NCBI GenBank assembly: GCA_018401995.1 | Contig: JAGYJR010000005.1 | Coordinates: forward strand, 1-64,000 | Direction: 5' to 3' | DNA from: Flavobacterium sp. | GTDB taxonomy: Bacteria; Bacteroidota; Bacteroidia; Flavobacteriales; Flavobacteriaceae | Length of the DNA: 64,000 nucleotides | Shown: positions 33,160 through 43,973 of the stretch, in pieces | Layout of the letters: each line of letters begins with the position of its first letter | How positions within the stretch are numbered: position 1 is the first letter of the stretch | The notes under the pieces: generated by a model | What the model saw: the letters and a program-made list of their open reading frames with translations, nothing else | What the model was told of the DNA's origin: nothing | Database searches by the model: none | Translations under genes and position numbers: made by a program

Positions 33160-36100
33160 CTAAAATACGTTGACCATAAAATAAAAGTTATACGTTGTGA
33201 CTGATACTTAAAGTTTATTCCGTCATTTGTTTTAATAAGTAGTTGGCCTGTTTAACCAAAACCTATTGAATCATTAAATCTCAACTTTGCTCCATTCCAA
33301 CAAACGGCTTGTACTCTATATTTTGACAAAAAAGGTTTTAGTTTTGAAAACCCTAATTTTGCCATCTTAATTAATATAAGTTTGTTACGTCATTTTAATC
33401 TTTAAAATCTAGTTCGCGATAATCAAATATCTTGATCTACTCGGATAGATAGGAATAGTATTTTCAATGTTCTTTATTTTCTTATAAAATCTAATCACTT
33501 TGTTGCGTACCAGAGCTGATAAAAAACTTTTTCAAATATTTTAAAAATCTTCATATGTTTATTTGATAATATTTCTTCAAGTTTCTATTAATTCTGAATC
33601 TCCTGGAATCTAATTTAGTTTCTCCCATCATCATGCTTGTAAAATCAGTTCAACTAGTATATATTGGGTAGGAAGGAACTCACATTCTAAATATATTTCA
33701 TCTGAACAATTCCAGAAACCATTATATATCAATCCTAAAATTCAAGTTGATAAAATGCTTATGGTATCCTAAAAGCTCATAACAAATCGTTTAAATTCTC
33801 TATCCACTGATAATTCAACAATTTTCTTTGAATTAATTCTCTAATTCAAATCTACTTTTGGTCATCAAAAATTAATTTTTAAATATCTAACATTCACTAA
33901 GAATTTTAGATCAATGCTATAATTTTTTTCTCCCCAATGTAAAAATTAACCATCATTTATAATAGTTGTAAGTACTGAATGTCTATTTGTAATAGCTACT
34001 TTATTTTAATTCAGTTAAAATATTAGATGAAATTTCTTTTGATTAACTTTGTGTTTCTTAACTCTCAAATCTTGTCATCTATAATAATATATTTTAGATT
34101 TGCCTTTGCAATGATTTATCTAAATTTATTTCATCTAATAAAAATGATTTGTTTTTGTGAATAAAAATTCTTTCCTTTCAATTACTTACTCTTAAATTTA
34201 ACGATTATTTAATAAATCAGTATTGTTTTATGTATCTAAATTTTATTTAAATAAACTGGGACAACGTTTTAAATAAATATTTGTATAGAACTTTACAATC
34301 AGAACCAGTTTAAATGTTTTTTATACTTGTTTTCTAAGTAACTAAACAAATTGATTATGTTTTTCAAAATTTGGAATAAATTGCATTTTGATAGATTAAA
34401 AAGATATATTTGAGCACTTATCTTGCCATTTATCTTCACTATCCATTGAATTCTGTTTCAAAAATCATTAATTGAATATCTTAGAAACAACTTATTAAAT
34501 CAACTTCTACTGTGCATTCTTATCTCTATGTTGAAATTAGCACATTTTCTATATGACATGTAAAAGAAAATTCTTCAGTCATTTCTTCAATTGAAAGCAT
34601 AGTCTTTATCTTTTCTCAAGTTCAACAATATTTGGTGAATTTTAATATTAATTCTTTAATGGTTATAAGTTTATAAAAAATATTGTTTTTCTTAAATCTA
34701 AGTTTAATTTTCAAACTAATCAATTGTTACAATCAGAATTAAATATAATTATCTTTCTTACTTTTTGTCTTTTAAATTGTATCAATAAACACTATCGTGG
34801 ATTTGTAAAACATTCAAGTTCATTGCTTTCTTAATATCATAACATAAATTATATAACTAGGTCAAGAGTTGATAGCTCTTCTTTTTCTTTAATATTGCAT
34901 CAAATTCAGAATTTGTTGCAATAAACTTACCACTTTAAAACTGGCTTTTGAGTCGCATGTTCAGAATCTAATTTTTCATTATTTGAAAAAAATATCATAT
35001 CTAATTTTTCAATATCTTCATCAATTCAATTGTTTTAGTCATCTGGATTTTCATTATGGTAACATACATCGTTTCCCAATCTGAATCAAAAGTTTATTAA
35101 CTAAGTACGATGTAATGGTTGTTTTAGATAATTATTAATCTTATAGTAATAGTTCCATTTTTTCTTTCTTCAATAAACTCATCTGTTGATTTAAGAAGGA
35201 ATAAAACAATTTTTTTAAATCAATTCATTCTTTCCATAATTATTTTAAATATTAATCATTACCAGATCCATTTCTCATAACTTTAAGCCTAACAACAAAT
35301 TGTAGTCAGCTTGAAATATAATTCCATCTAGTTTTTGTGTTTCTAACTTTTTATAAATTTGGAAATTTTCAATAAAATGGGTACTATTAATAGGCACTGG
35401 ACTTACAATTCCTGTTCCTTCTTCTTTTTAACAAACAATTCATCAATATCATTTTATAAAGTAGGGTTTTGAATTTTCTTTTTATATGCATCCTAAAAAA
35501 TGATGTTTTATTTCGTCAGACCATTCTAATAAATTCTTGATAATATCAATTTTTTTTCACTAAGTTTCTATTCACCGTCATCTCAACAACAATTTTTCAA
35601 TCCCCTAGTATTTGGTTTTACTTTGATTTCTTAAAGATGCTGATTTAAGCCTCAATTTCCTATCCCAAATAATTATTAAATCTATTGAACAGGACCATGA
35701 AAAACATAGACTCACCATTTTTACATTGATAATTTCATCCAGACTGTTCTTTCTTTATACATCTGTTACTATTTGAGTCATGCAATATTTTCCATTTTAA
35801 TTTTAATTATTTATTTTAACTTTTCAAGATTGGCTTTATTTAAACTATCAAATAATATTTATCTTCTCCCTTCAATTGAAATAAGCTCAAATCATTGACA
35901 ATGTATCTGACTAAATCACATCTTACCGTCTAAAATCTTTGTTTTTCAAATTCCCAACTTCCACCCTCAGGTATTTCTTTTCTCATCTAATTCTTCGCCC
36001 TTAATCATTTTACCATTACTTTTATGAAGGCAAATTCTTTCAAAATTTCCCAGCTCGATGTGACAAAGGAAGTTCTTTAAATCAATTTCATCTTCAAACC

Positions 36101-36624
36101 AATGTTGTAAATCGTTTGCGCCGTTTCTTCCAGTTTAATAATCAATTGGTTGTTTATTACCCAATACAGTTTTTGAATGGTGTTGTATTCTCTGACAATT
36201 TCTTATTTGTTTTTCAATTGAGGTATAATAATTCATATCACATTTTCAATCAGTAAAAAATTTCTCTAACATCTTCCACAATGTAGCCAACATATCTGTC
36301 AGTCAATTCTCTTTCTAAACCACATCTTTTAAAATATTCGGGCAATAAGATTTTCATCTTTAACTCCAAAACAGTGTAATAGCTTGATGATATCATGCAT
36401 GTTCATCACTCAAATTCAATAAATCAACTGGTAGATTTTTATCTCGACCTACACTAACAGGTCACATAAGCTAATTGGTTTTCTTATCAATTTTTACGAC
36501 ATATCTGTTCAACGAAATATTAGCAACTGAGGACATCAAAACTTTTTCTCAAACTAAAATTAATTTATATTTTAAATCCCTATTTCTGATGTTAACTTCT
36601 TGTATGTAATCCTCCTAAAAACGC
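33160..36624 (-). other. 3.46 kb region with dense frameshifts: ATPase N-terminus, unidentified coding traces, hsdS
   Basis: The six-frame track lists no ORF of 60 or more codons within this stretch, although it lies in a tightly packed operon. Read on the minus strand, short coding-like peptides keep appearing in shifting frames: NSTHFIENFQIYKKLETQ near 35.37 kb, NNEKLDSEHATQKPVLK near 34.95 kb, IEEMTEEFSFTCHIENV near 34.57 kb, and HsdS-like sequence at 36.0-36.2 kb. The base composition and gene neighbours fit one or two genes plus hsdS in a poorly polished consensus. I cannot give gene ends. Confidence 0.7.
35940..36560 (-). pseudogene. hsdS: Broken hsdS (type I specificity subunit) remnant
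   Basis: Across shifted minus-strand frames the conserved central repeat of HsdS can be read: EIVREYNTIQ-like sequence (36173-36205), QLIIKLEETAQTIY (36098-36150) and KGEELDEKEIPEGW (about 35950-36010). These match the spacer helix and the GEIPEGW start of the second target-recognition domain. The position directly after hsdM is where hsdS belongs. At least four single-base indels are needed to join them. The outer limits are not determined. Confidence 0.65.
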
Positions 36625-38193
36625 TTATAATTCGATTGGCATACCTAATTCTTTAAACACGGTTAATAAATCGTTTTTTGATTGCGTTTCTGCTTTCAAT
36701 AGTTCAGCAAAATCGGTTTGTAAACCTCTCATTTTATCTTCAAAATCAATACTTTCATCACGATTCACAAATGTGATGTACTTGCTTGGTACTAACGAAT
36801 AATCTTTCGCTACAAGTTCATCAATAGAAGCTGCATAACAAAACTCGGGTACATCTTCATATTTAGTTAAATCTGTTTGCCAATTGTGGTAAGCTTCCGT
36901 AATTTCAATGATATTGTCTTCAGAAAATTGAATAAACTTTTTTTCAAATGGAATTCCAACTTCTCTCAAATCCATGAACAATATTTCGTGCTGTCTGTCA
37001 CGGTAATTTCTAGTGGCATCAGGCAATTGTACCGTTCTCGCTTTTTTATTTTTATTTAAGATCCAAAGAGTCACACTAATGTTTGTGGTGTAAAACATAT
37101 TTTGCGGTAAAATCACAATTGCTTCTACCAATTCGTTTTCAATTAGTTTTCTTCTTATTTTGTATTCTTCTCCACCACCTGAAAGCGCTCCATTTGCCAA
37201 GATAAAACCTGCCACACCATTTTCAGAAAGTTTCGCTACCATGTTTAAAATCCAAGCGTAATTAGCATTACTGGTTGGTGGTACATCATAGCCTCTCCAT
37301 CGTGGGTCGTCGGTTAGTTCATCACTAGCACGCCAATCTTTTTGGTTAAAAGGTGGGTTCGCCATAATGAAGTCGGCTTTCAAATCGGGGTGTTGGTCTT
37401 TGCCAAAAGTATCAGCAGGCACATCTCCTAAGTTAGCGGCAATACCTCTAATAGCTAAGTTCATTTTGGCTAGTTTATACGTCGTAGCCGTATATTCTTG
37501 TCCGTAAATGGAAATCTCTTTTTTGTTTCCGTGGTGGTTTTCAATAAACTTAATACTTTGCACAAACATCCCACCAGAACCACACGCAGGGTCATAAATA
37601 ACGCCCTTGTAAGGTTCAATCATTTCAGCAATTAGGTTTACAATGCTTTTTGGGGTGTAGAATTCGCCTTTTCCTTTTCCTTCCGCTAAAGCAAACTTGC
37701 TCAAAAAATATTCATACACACGACCCACAATGTCTTGCTGTTTGTCTTTTATAGTGTCAATATTGTTGATGGTATCTAACAAAGCCGCTAGCTTGCTCAC
37801 GTCCATATTCAAACGAGAGAAGTAATTATCAGGCAAAGCGCCTTTTAAAGCGGGATTATTTTTTTCTATGGTGTGTAAAGCGGTATCAATTTTCAATGCA
37901 ATATCCGCTTGCTTAGAATTTTCAATAATAAACGACCAACGTGATTCTTCTGGCAAGTAAAAAATATTGGACATGTTGTAGAATTCCTTCATCTCAAGGA
38001 ATTTCTCTTTATTTTCGGCAATTAGCTCTTTTCTGCGCTCTTCAAACTTATCACTAGCAAATTTTAAGAAAATTAAACCTAATACTACGTGCTTATACTC
38101 AGATGATTCCACGGTACCACGCAATTTATTTGCGGAATCCCATAGTGTTTCTTCGATGCTTTTTTCTTTTTTTGCTTTTACTACTTTTGCCAT
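36625..38193 (-). CDS. hsdM: Type I restriction-modification system DNA methyltransferase, subunit M
   Basis: A 522-residue HsdM with the N-terminal helical domain (SIEETLWDSANKLRGTVESSEYKHVVLGLIFLKFASDKFE). The adenine-N6 methyltransferase core follows: GKGEFYTPKSIVNLIAEMIEP, YDPACGSGGMFVQSIKFIE (SAM site) and ADFIMANPPFNQKDW (NPPF catalytic motif). It methylates host DNA at the site chosen by HsdS. It is the first gene of the restriction locus on this strand. Confidence 0.97.
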   Translation of the reverse strand: MAKVVKAKKEKSIEETLWDSANKLRGTVESSEYKHVVLGLIFLKFASDKFEERRKELIAENKEKFLEMKEFYNMSNIFYLPEESRWSFIIENSKQADIALKIDTALHTIEKNNPALKGALPDNYFSRLNMDVSKLAALLDTINNIDTIKDKQQDIVGRVYEYFLSKFALAEGKGKGEFYTPKSIVNLIAEMIEPYKGVIYDPACGSGGMFVQSIKFIENHHGNKKEISIYGQEYTATTYKLAKMNLAIRGIAANLGDVPADTFGKDQHPDLKADFIMANPPFNQKDWRASDELTDDPRWRGYDVPPTSNANYAWILNMVAKLSENGVAGFILANGALSGGGEEYKIRRKLIENELVEAIVILPQNMFYTTNISVTLWILNKNKKARTVQLPDATRNYRDRQHEILFMDLREVGIPFEKKFIQFSEDNIIEITEAYHNWQTDLTKYEDVPEFCYAASIDELVAKDYSLVPSKYITFVNRDESIDFEDKMRGLQTDFAELLKAETQSKNDLLTVFKELGMPIEL

Positions 38194-38394
38194 GTTTATG
38201 AAGTGTACTTAAAAATATTTGAATTATTTTTTTACCTTTTTATAACTAATCATATTGTTATAAAACGTGGTACACAAACATACAAAAAGCTAATTAAAAA
38301 AAATTACGGAAAACCTCATTATGAAAATGAGTTATTAACAAAAGGTAAGAATTATTGTAAATAATCAATGTTTGAAATTCAAATTAATTAAGAA

Positions 38395-40632
38395 TTATAG
38401 CATTTTAATGTAATTACCAAAACTTGATTGTTTTAAATACTTCCCTATACAAGATTTTAAAAAACTGTCTGCAGATCGCTCTTTTATATTAAATTTTTTA
38501 GCAATTTCTATTGCTTCTTTTCTTTGAAAAGTATCAGGTAAAGCATCAAAAAAATGTTTTTTATTTTGACCTGATTTAAAATCAACATGTTCGGATTGTT
38601 TTGGTAGGTTTGCAAACATTATAACACTGTGTTGGATATAGGTTTTTACTAATGTTAAAGCTGTTTCAAAATCAACATCTAGACAATATATCTCTTTATT
38701 ATAGTCATTAGAACTATATTTTCTTATCGCTGTAAATATCATACATAATCGATACAATATCAACCCTAATCGTTTAACAATACTTTGAGCATCTTCACTA
38801 ACAAAAGTGTTTATTTTTTCTAAAAATGAGCTAAAAAAAGGATTAAATCTTTCCCATTGTTCATCCGTTAAATGTAGAATCATTTCATCTTTTTCAAAGA
38901 ATTCAACTAACTTCAAAACTTGTTTTGATTGCGTAGTAAAATACGCTGTCAAATTTACAGGATTTCCTTTTGGGGAAGGGTCTAGCCAAATTGCATCAGT
39001 TTTAAAAACATAAAATATAAATCTACTAAACAGTCCATCTTCAGCAGATGATATAATATTAAACACTTGTTTAGGTGTTCCAGACAAGGCAACAGAAAGT
39101 TGTGGATTATTTACTTCAACAAATTCTCCATCAGTTTTTCGACTTACAGATATTTTTTCGTGATGAAAAGATTTTCGCAATAAATCGGAGTATGTACCCC
39201 AATCATTCTTAAAAGCCTGCCCCATAGTATCAGCTTCTGTTTCACAAATAATACCCTTTCCTTCATTATGATCCAAATGTTGAATGATTTTTGCGTTACT
39301 TGTGTTTGCAGGTATGTATACAACTTTAAATTGGGGTGCTAATGGAAAATCTTGATTTTCGTCAAGTTTATTTTTTGCTTTTAATAATTTATAAGCCGAT
39401 AATTTTTCTTCATATTCCTTTTTTTTATCAATTGAATCAGTAATAATTTTGGTATGATATTCATCAGCTAATGCTTTTGCAAACTTTAAAGAACCCTTTC
39501 CTGAAGCTGCTGGAGCTAAAACAAATGAAAATAAATTAGGATATACTACACTGCCACTATAAAGTCCTGATACATTAGGCAAACATCCTGACAATATTGC
39601 CAAAGCACCTGTTAGAAAAGTGTCTCTTTCCCTTTTTTGAAGAAAGGCTTTACAACTTTCAAACAGAATAGGTGGCAAATTTTCATAAACAGATTGCGGG
39701 ATTACAGGTGTAGATTTTAAACAATCTTCATACTCATCATAAATATTTTCTTGCGATTCAAAATTTATTTTTTTTTCATTTTGCATATTTGCAAACTTTG
39801 CAAACTTTGCAAAGTCTGCAATTTGATTTTTATAAACGTTTTTTACAGTTGCTTTTACTTCATTTGAATTTAAATCGAAGTTATTGAGGCAAAAGTTTAA
39901 AGTGTCATTTTCGGAAATTCCGAATTTGTTTGCATTACATGAAAATAAAAAAACAAAGTTGTTTCTGTTACCTTCATGGTAATTTTCTTTTTGTTCTGTA
40001 AATTTCAAACATTCATCAAGGAGATCATCATCAGAAATTGTAGAATTATTTTTCTGTTGAACATCGTTATTATTTTTTCTACCTTCAACTCTCACATCAA
40101 AAACTTCGGCTTTCTCATTTAAATATAATTCTGAATCAGAAGACACAAAACATAATCGGGTTATGTCTTTACATTTTGCATCAAAATAATAACCAGATAA
40201 ATCTTTATAGAAGTTTGCCACTTGAATATATGCAATTGTATGCTCTTCAGCGTTTGTAGACACTTTAATGAATATTTTTAAGCCTTCTCCGCTTGGACTG
40301 ATAAAAGAGGCAAAGGTAAATTTACAATTATTAATAAGAGTTTTTAGTTTGAGTATTTCTGACTTTGGAATATTATCAAAATCCAAACAAATTATTTTAG
40401 AATAGGTTAGCAACATTTCCTTTGTTCTACTAGTTCCAAAAATTCCAGAAGCTGTAAAACCTTTAAGTTCTCTTTTAATTTCATCAGCTGCCCTATTATT
40501 GCCTTGGTGTAAAGCATAACGAATTGAATTAATTTCACTAATGTATTTTTCAGATTTAATTTCATTCAAAATATCCAAAATACTACTATCCAATATTTTT
40601 TTTCCAAAGTTCAGATAACTAGATACTATCAT
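38395..40632 (-). CDS. DUF3987 protein with BT4734/VirE N-terminal domain
   Basis: A 745-residue protein. Residues about 60-170 form the BT4734/VirE-N primase-like domain (IICLDFDNIPKSEILKLKTLINNCKFTFASFISPSGEGLKIFIKV). Residues about 310-650 are DUF3987, with a P-loop PAASGKGSLKFAKALADEYH and a Walker-B-like GIICETEADTM. The C-terminus looks like a winged helix (RKEAIEIAKKFNIKERSADSFLKSC). Such genes are standard on Bacteroidota mobile elements and are thought to act in element replication. It overlaps the next upstream gene by 4 bp. Confidence 0.88.
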   Translation of the reverse strand: MIVSSYLNFGKKILDSSILDILNEIKSEKYISEINSIRYALHQGNNRAADEIKRELKGFTASGIFGTSRTKEMLLTYSKIICLDFDNIPKSEILKLKTLINNCKFTFASFISPSGEGLKIFIKVSTNAEEHTIAYIQVANFYKDLSGYYFDAKCKDITRLCFVSSDSELYLNEKAEVFDVRVEGRKNNNDVQQKNNSTISDDDLLDECLKFTEQKENYHEGNRNNFVFLFSCNANKFGISENDTLNFCLNNFDLNSNEVKATVKNVYKNQIADFAKFAKFANMQNEKKINFESQENIYDEYEDCLKSTPVIPQSVYENLPPILFESCKAFLQKRERDTFLTGALAILSGCLPNVSGLYSGSVVYPNLFSFVLAPAASGKGSLKFAKALADEYHTKIITDSIDKKKEYEEKLSAYKLLKAKNKLDENQDFPLAPQFKVVYIPANTSNAKIIQHLDHNEGKGIICETEADTMGQAFKNDWGTYSDLLRKSFHHEKISVSRKTDGEFVEVNNPQLSVALSGTPKQVFNIISSAEDGLFSRFIFYVFKTDAIWLDPSPKGNPVNLTAYFTTQSKQVLKLVEFFEKDEMILHLTDEQWERFNPFFSSFLEKINTFVSEDAQSIVKRLGLILYRLCMIFTAIRKYSSNDYNKEIYCLDVDFETALTLVKTYIQHSVIMFANLPKQSEHVDFKSGQNKKHFFDALPDTFQRKEAIEIAKKFNIKERSADSFLKSCIGKYLKQSSFGNYIKML

Positions 40633-41051
40633 TTTGTTTGTGGTATTAAGTATAAATAAGTTTGAGTTTCCATGTCATAATAGGCTCTTGAACCATCAGC
40701 TCTCTGAGCAATATTTTTTATAGGATGATATCGTGATGTTAGTTTTGATGTTAAATTCTTGATATCATTTTTCGTTGCAGGTTTGTTTCCTTCACTTACT
40801 AATAAACTTGAAACCATATTAACAGCTAAAGTTCCCAGTGCTGCATTTCCTACTCCTGCAAGACTAACTTGTTCAATCTTATTTTTTTCCGAATTAGTCT
40901 TCTCTACATTTGATTTATTAAGACCCAACTGAGGTTTTCTTAACATATAAGCCCTTGTTCTACAACTGTTGCAACAATACTTTTGTTTTTTTCTTCTTTT
41001 AGGTTTGTATGATTTGCTGCAATAATTACAGATATATAAATGATTTTCCAT
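40629..41051 (-). CDS. Zinc-ribbon small protein of the element
   Basis: A 140-residue protein beginning YICNYCSKSYKPKRRKKQKYCCNSCRTRAYMLRK, a four-Cys (CxxC...CCxxC) zinc-finger-like basic region. A region with small residues (GVGNAALGTLAVNMVSSLL) and a C-terminal polar part follow. The stop overlaps the DUF3987 start by ATGA. Probably a DNA-binding accessory of the element's replication module; the family is not recognised. Confidence 0.7.
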   Translation of the reverse strand: MENHLYICNYCSKSYKPKRRKKQKYCCNSCRTRAYMLRKPQLGLNKSNVEKTNSEKNKIEQVSLAGVGNAALGTLAVNMVSSLLVSEGNKPATKNDIKNLTSKLTSRYHPIKNIAQRADGSRAYYDMETQTYLYLIPQTK

Positions 41052-41093
41052 ATGCGTAAATTTTAACGTTAGGTTGACGATTAATTTCTTTTT

Positions 41094-41381
41094 TTATCTC
41101 TTATATCGTAAAGATTTTACTTCTTGAAGAGATTTCTCAATACTTTCATTAGTGATTAAAACTCTTTTCCCAAATTTTTTTCCATCTAAAATACCTTTGT
41201 CAATGTAATTGCGTATGGTCAAGATACTTACACTTAATTCCTTTGAAGCTTCTTTGATTGTGTAAAACTTTTTTCTTTCTTTTTCATTTTCTTTTTTACT
41301 GTAAATATTATTAACAGCTTTTGATACAGATGAATCTATTAAAGATTCTAACATTTCTTGTGTAGTAACTACTAATTTCAT
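41094..41381 (-). CDS. Excisionase-like helix-turn-helix protein
   Basis: A 95-residue protein with a C-terminal MerR/Xis-type helix-turn-helix (FYTIKEASKELSVSILTIRNYIDKGILDGKKFGKRVLITNESIEKSLQEV). This form of protein (helix_turn_helix_17) is found beside integrases on Bacteroidota elements, where it can direct excision or control element genes. It lies 42 bp upstream of the zinc-ribbon gene. Confidence 0.85.
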   Translation of the reverse strand: MKLVVTTQEMLESLIDSSVSKAVNNIYSKKENEKERKKFYTIKEASKELSVSILTIRNYIDKGILDGKKFGKRVLITNESIEKSLQEVKSLRYKR

Positions 41382-41503
41382 AATGATATTTTTTATCTAA
41401 ATCCATATTTAATTTAAAGGATTTAGTGGTTCAACAGTTTCAAAATTAAATAATTACAGAATCGGTAAACATACACTAAAGCTAGAAAATATTATACAAT
41501 AAA

Positions 41504-41540
41504 AAAACGCAAACCACTTATTATCAGTAATTTGCGTTTT
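41504..41540 (-). terminator. Intrinsic terminator behind the integrase operon
   Basis: AAAACGCAAA and TTTGCGTTTT form a 10-bp stem with an A tract (T tract on the minus strand), downstream of the integrase and 376-codon genes. Confidence 0.75.
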
Positions 41541-41581
41541 TAAGAAAAAAAATTAATACACTTTTCCTAGAAAACTATATT

Positions 41582-42712
41582 TTAATTATTAGTTTTTATA
41601 TAAATATTCTTTTGATTAGCAAAAAACTCATCAACTTCATTAAGATTTGGATATTGACTTTTGTCATAAGTTGTTAACATATGATTCTTTAAAAAATGAT
41701 TATTTATTGGTTTTTCATTGATGTAAAATTTATTTTTTAAAAAATCATGAAAATCAGATTTGTATTTTGGTTGTAAAAAATCCTGTAAAAGATAGAATAT
41801 TCGTCCTATAAACTTTGCTTTATTTTTACTTTGTAAATTAATTATTTCATTACTATTGGATGACATACAAGAATAAAAATATGACCACCCCATCATGTTT
41901 ATTAATAAATTTTTACGCAGAAAGTTGTAAAGATTAAAAATGAATGGTTGATTATCACCAAAAAAAGTTTCATTTATTAAAGTTGGATAATTTTCAAGAT
42001 ACTTTCTGTGGTATTCATCATAATAATTTATAGTGCCTTCCTTTAGATTAATTTCTCTAATTAAACTTTTTTGTTCATCTTCCAAACTTTTAATTTTATT
42101 ATTACTTGATTCTTTTATATATCTATTTTCCAATTGTAAATCTGAAATGGATCTTTCTTTATCAATTATTAACAATTGATATAGTTTAAGAATACCATTA
42201 TCCAAGTTTTCTAGATTCCATGTGAAATTTTTCAAAAGATTAAATCTATTTAGCTCGTCAAATAGGAGTTTGGATTTTTGCTCGTAAAAATATCTTAAAA
42301 AATAATATTTGAAATCATTTTTAAAATTTTTGAATCGGTTAGAAATTACAAAAAAAGGTAAATTCAAAAAAGTAAAATATTCAATAATAAAATCAACTAC
42401 TTTTTCATCCTCATCTACATTTGAATTTAATTCATTTAATTCATTTTTTTTAAAATATGAGTAGTTTTTAAAGTAGAAATAAACTTCTGAAGTTTCGTTT
42501 AAATATATGTTTTTCTTTAAATGGATTAGCTCATTTATAATAATGTAAGAGTTGTATTCTTTAATAGCCTCTCTCTCTATTCTATCCAATGCAGTCTTAA
42601 AAATATCATTTGTGAGAATGTCCGCTTCAATTCTAGCTTTTTTAATTTCGTCAACTAAATGTTTTTTTAAATTGGATACACCTAATTCCTGTTCAAATTT
42701 ACTTAAATTCAT
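41582..42712 (-). CDS. Hypothetical protein cotranscribed with the integrase
   Basis: The start is set at the ATG (MNLSKFEQELGVSNLKKHL) rather than the TTG two codons upstream. The roughly 376-residue protein is Lys/Asn/Phe-rich, with long helical and probably coiled-coil segments around SISDLQLENRYIKESSNNKIKSLEDEQKSLIREINLKEG. No signal, membrane segment or known motif is visible. It starts 6 bp after the integrase stop and is followed by a terminator. I do not recognise it. Confidence 0.65.
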   Translation of the reverse strand: MNLSKFEQELGVSNLKKHLVDEIKKARIEADILTNDIFKTALDRIEREAIKEYNSYIIINELIHLKKNIYLNETSEVYFYFKNYSYFKKNELNELNSNVDEDEKVVDFIIEYFTFLNLPFFVISNRFKNFKNDFKYYFLRYFYEQKSKLLFDELNRFNLLKNFTWNLENLDNGILKLYQLLIIDKERSISDLQLENRYIKESSNNKIKSLEDEQKSLIREINLKEGTINYYDEYHRKYLENYPTLINETFFGDNQPFIFNLYNFLRKNLLINMMGWSYFYSCMSSNSNEIINLQSKNKAKFIGRIFYLLQDFLQPKYKSDFHDFLKNKFYINEKPINNHFLKNHMLTTYDKSQYPNLNEVDEFFANQKNIYIKTNN

Positions 42713-42718
42713 AGTCAA

Positions 42719-43970
42719 TTATACTACTTTTAATGTAATACCCATATCAAAAACTTCATCAACTGCTTCTTTAGTTTGTTCGTCGTCTACTTGGTAATAC
42801 TGGTTCAAAGTTTTCATGTCGGTATGTCCTGTTATTTTAGCAATAAGTTTATCACTTTTACCTTGTCTTTTCATCATTGTAATAAAAGTTCTTCTTGCTG
42901 TATGTGTTGTAATTCTATTGTAAAATTCAATATCTTCTTTTATATTTTCTTTTCCTCTTGTAGTTATTTTTTGAACCACATTTTTATATTCCAACTCTTT
43001 AAAAACTTCTTTGATGTATTCATTTTGCTTTTGATTAGCAATTAAAGGTAGTTTATAATCATACTTTTTTAAAATAAATTTTGATATGGAAGTTAGAGGA
43101 ATATTTCTTGCTGGTTTATTTGTGTCTTTGTCTTCTTTAAGTAAAATTTCAAAATCAGTAACGTTACTTTTAGAAATTAATGAAAGTTCTCCAAAACGCA
43201 TACCTGTAACGCATGCAAAAACAAAAACATCCCTTACTTTTTCAAGTTTACTAGATTCAAACTCATGTTCCATTAACTTCTTTAAGTCTTCCAATGTTAG
43301 TGCTATTTGATTTGTAATAACACGTTCTACTTTTTTAAATTCCATGAACGTATTATTAAAAGTGTACTTATTTTTTAAAGCCCAAAACATAAATGTTTTA
43401 AACAATCCTAAATTTCGAGCATAGGTATTGTTAATGTGCTTTAAATCATCCATACAATAAGAAGTAAACTCTCTGTGAAAAAAATGATTGATTTTACTAA
43501 ATGTTAATTTATATTTTCTTTTAATTTCGAAATCTTGTAAAATATTTTTGATATTGTTATATCTCTTAATTGTAGCTTCAGACCATTCTTTCCCCTTTTT
43601 CTTTTCTTCAACAAAAGTATCATATGCATCAAAAAAAATATTTTTCCCCTTTACAGTTTTTTTAAAATTTTCATCAAAAACTTTCTTTAAGACAACAGAT
43701 GTTAACGTTTCATTTATTCTTTGATACAATCCATAGGTTTCAAGGTATAAATCAGAATACCTATTTAATTGTAAATTAATTGTTGAAGCATTATTAGATT
43801 TTGAAGCTCCTTTCAAAAAGGCCTCTTAAAATTAAAATCCCATTCTTCAGGTTTAATTTTTTCACCTGTTGAATACTTAAATTTTTATTTTCCTCTTTAA
43901 AGTAAACTACAAAATATATTAATGTGCTTTCTTTAGATTTTGGTTCTTTTAATTGAAATGTATAATTCAT
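42719..43970 (-). pseudogene. Tyrosine site-specific integrase with two single-base frameshifts near its start
   Basis: The intact 365-codon ORF contains the core-binding and catalytic domains: CVTGMRFGELSLI (Arg), HTARRTFITMM (HxxR) and GHTDMKTLNQYYQV (His and the nucleophile Tyr). The real N-terminus lies upstream: ATG at 43970 gives MNYTFQLKEPKSKESTLIYF, which joins STGEKIKPEEWDFNFKRPF and then LKGASKSNN only if one base is restored in AATTTAAG (about 43877-43885) and one T in CCTTTTTG (about 43814-43821). Both are homopolymer sites. The restored protein would be 417 residues, normal for the family. It is probably functional in life and broken by sequencing error. Confidence 0.85.
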
Positions 43971-43973
43971 ACA

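Noticed and set aside
43809-43970. Programmed frameshifting in the integrase
   Set aside because: Two separate missing bases at simple homopolymers, without a slippery-site plus hairpin arrangement that I can see, fit sequencing error or mutation better.
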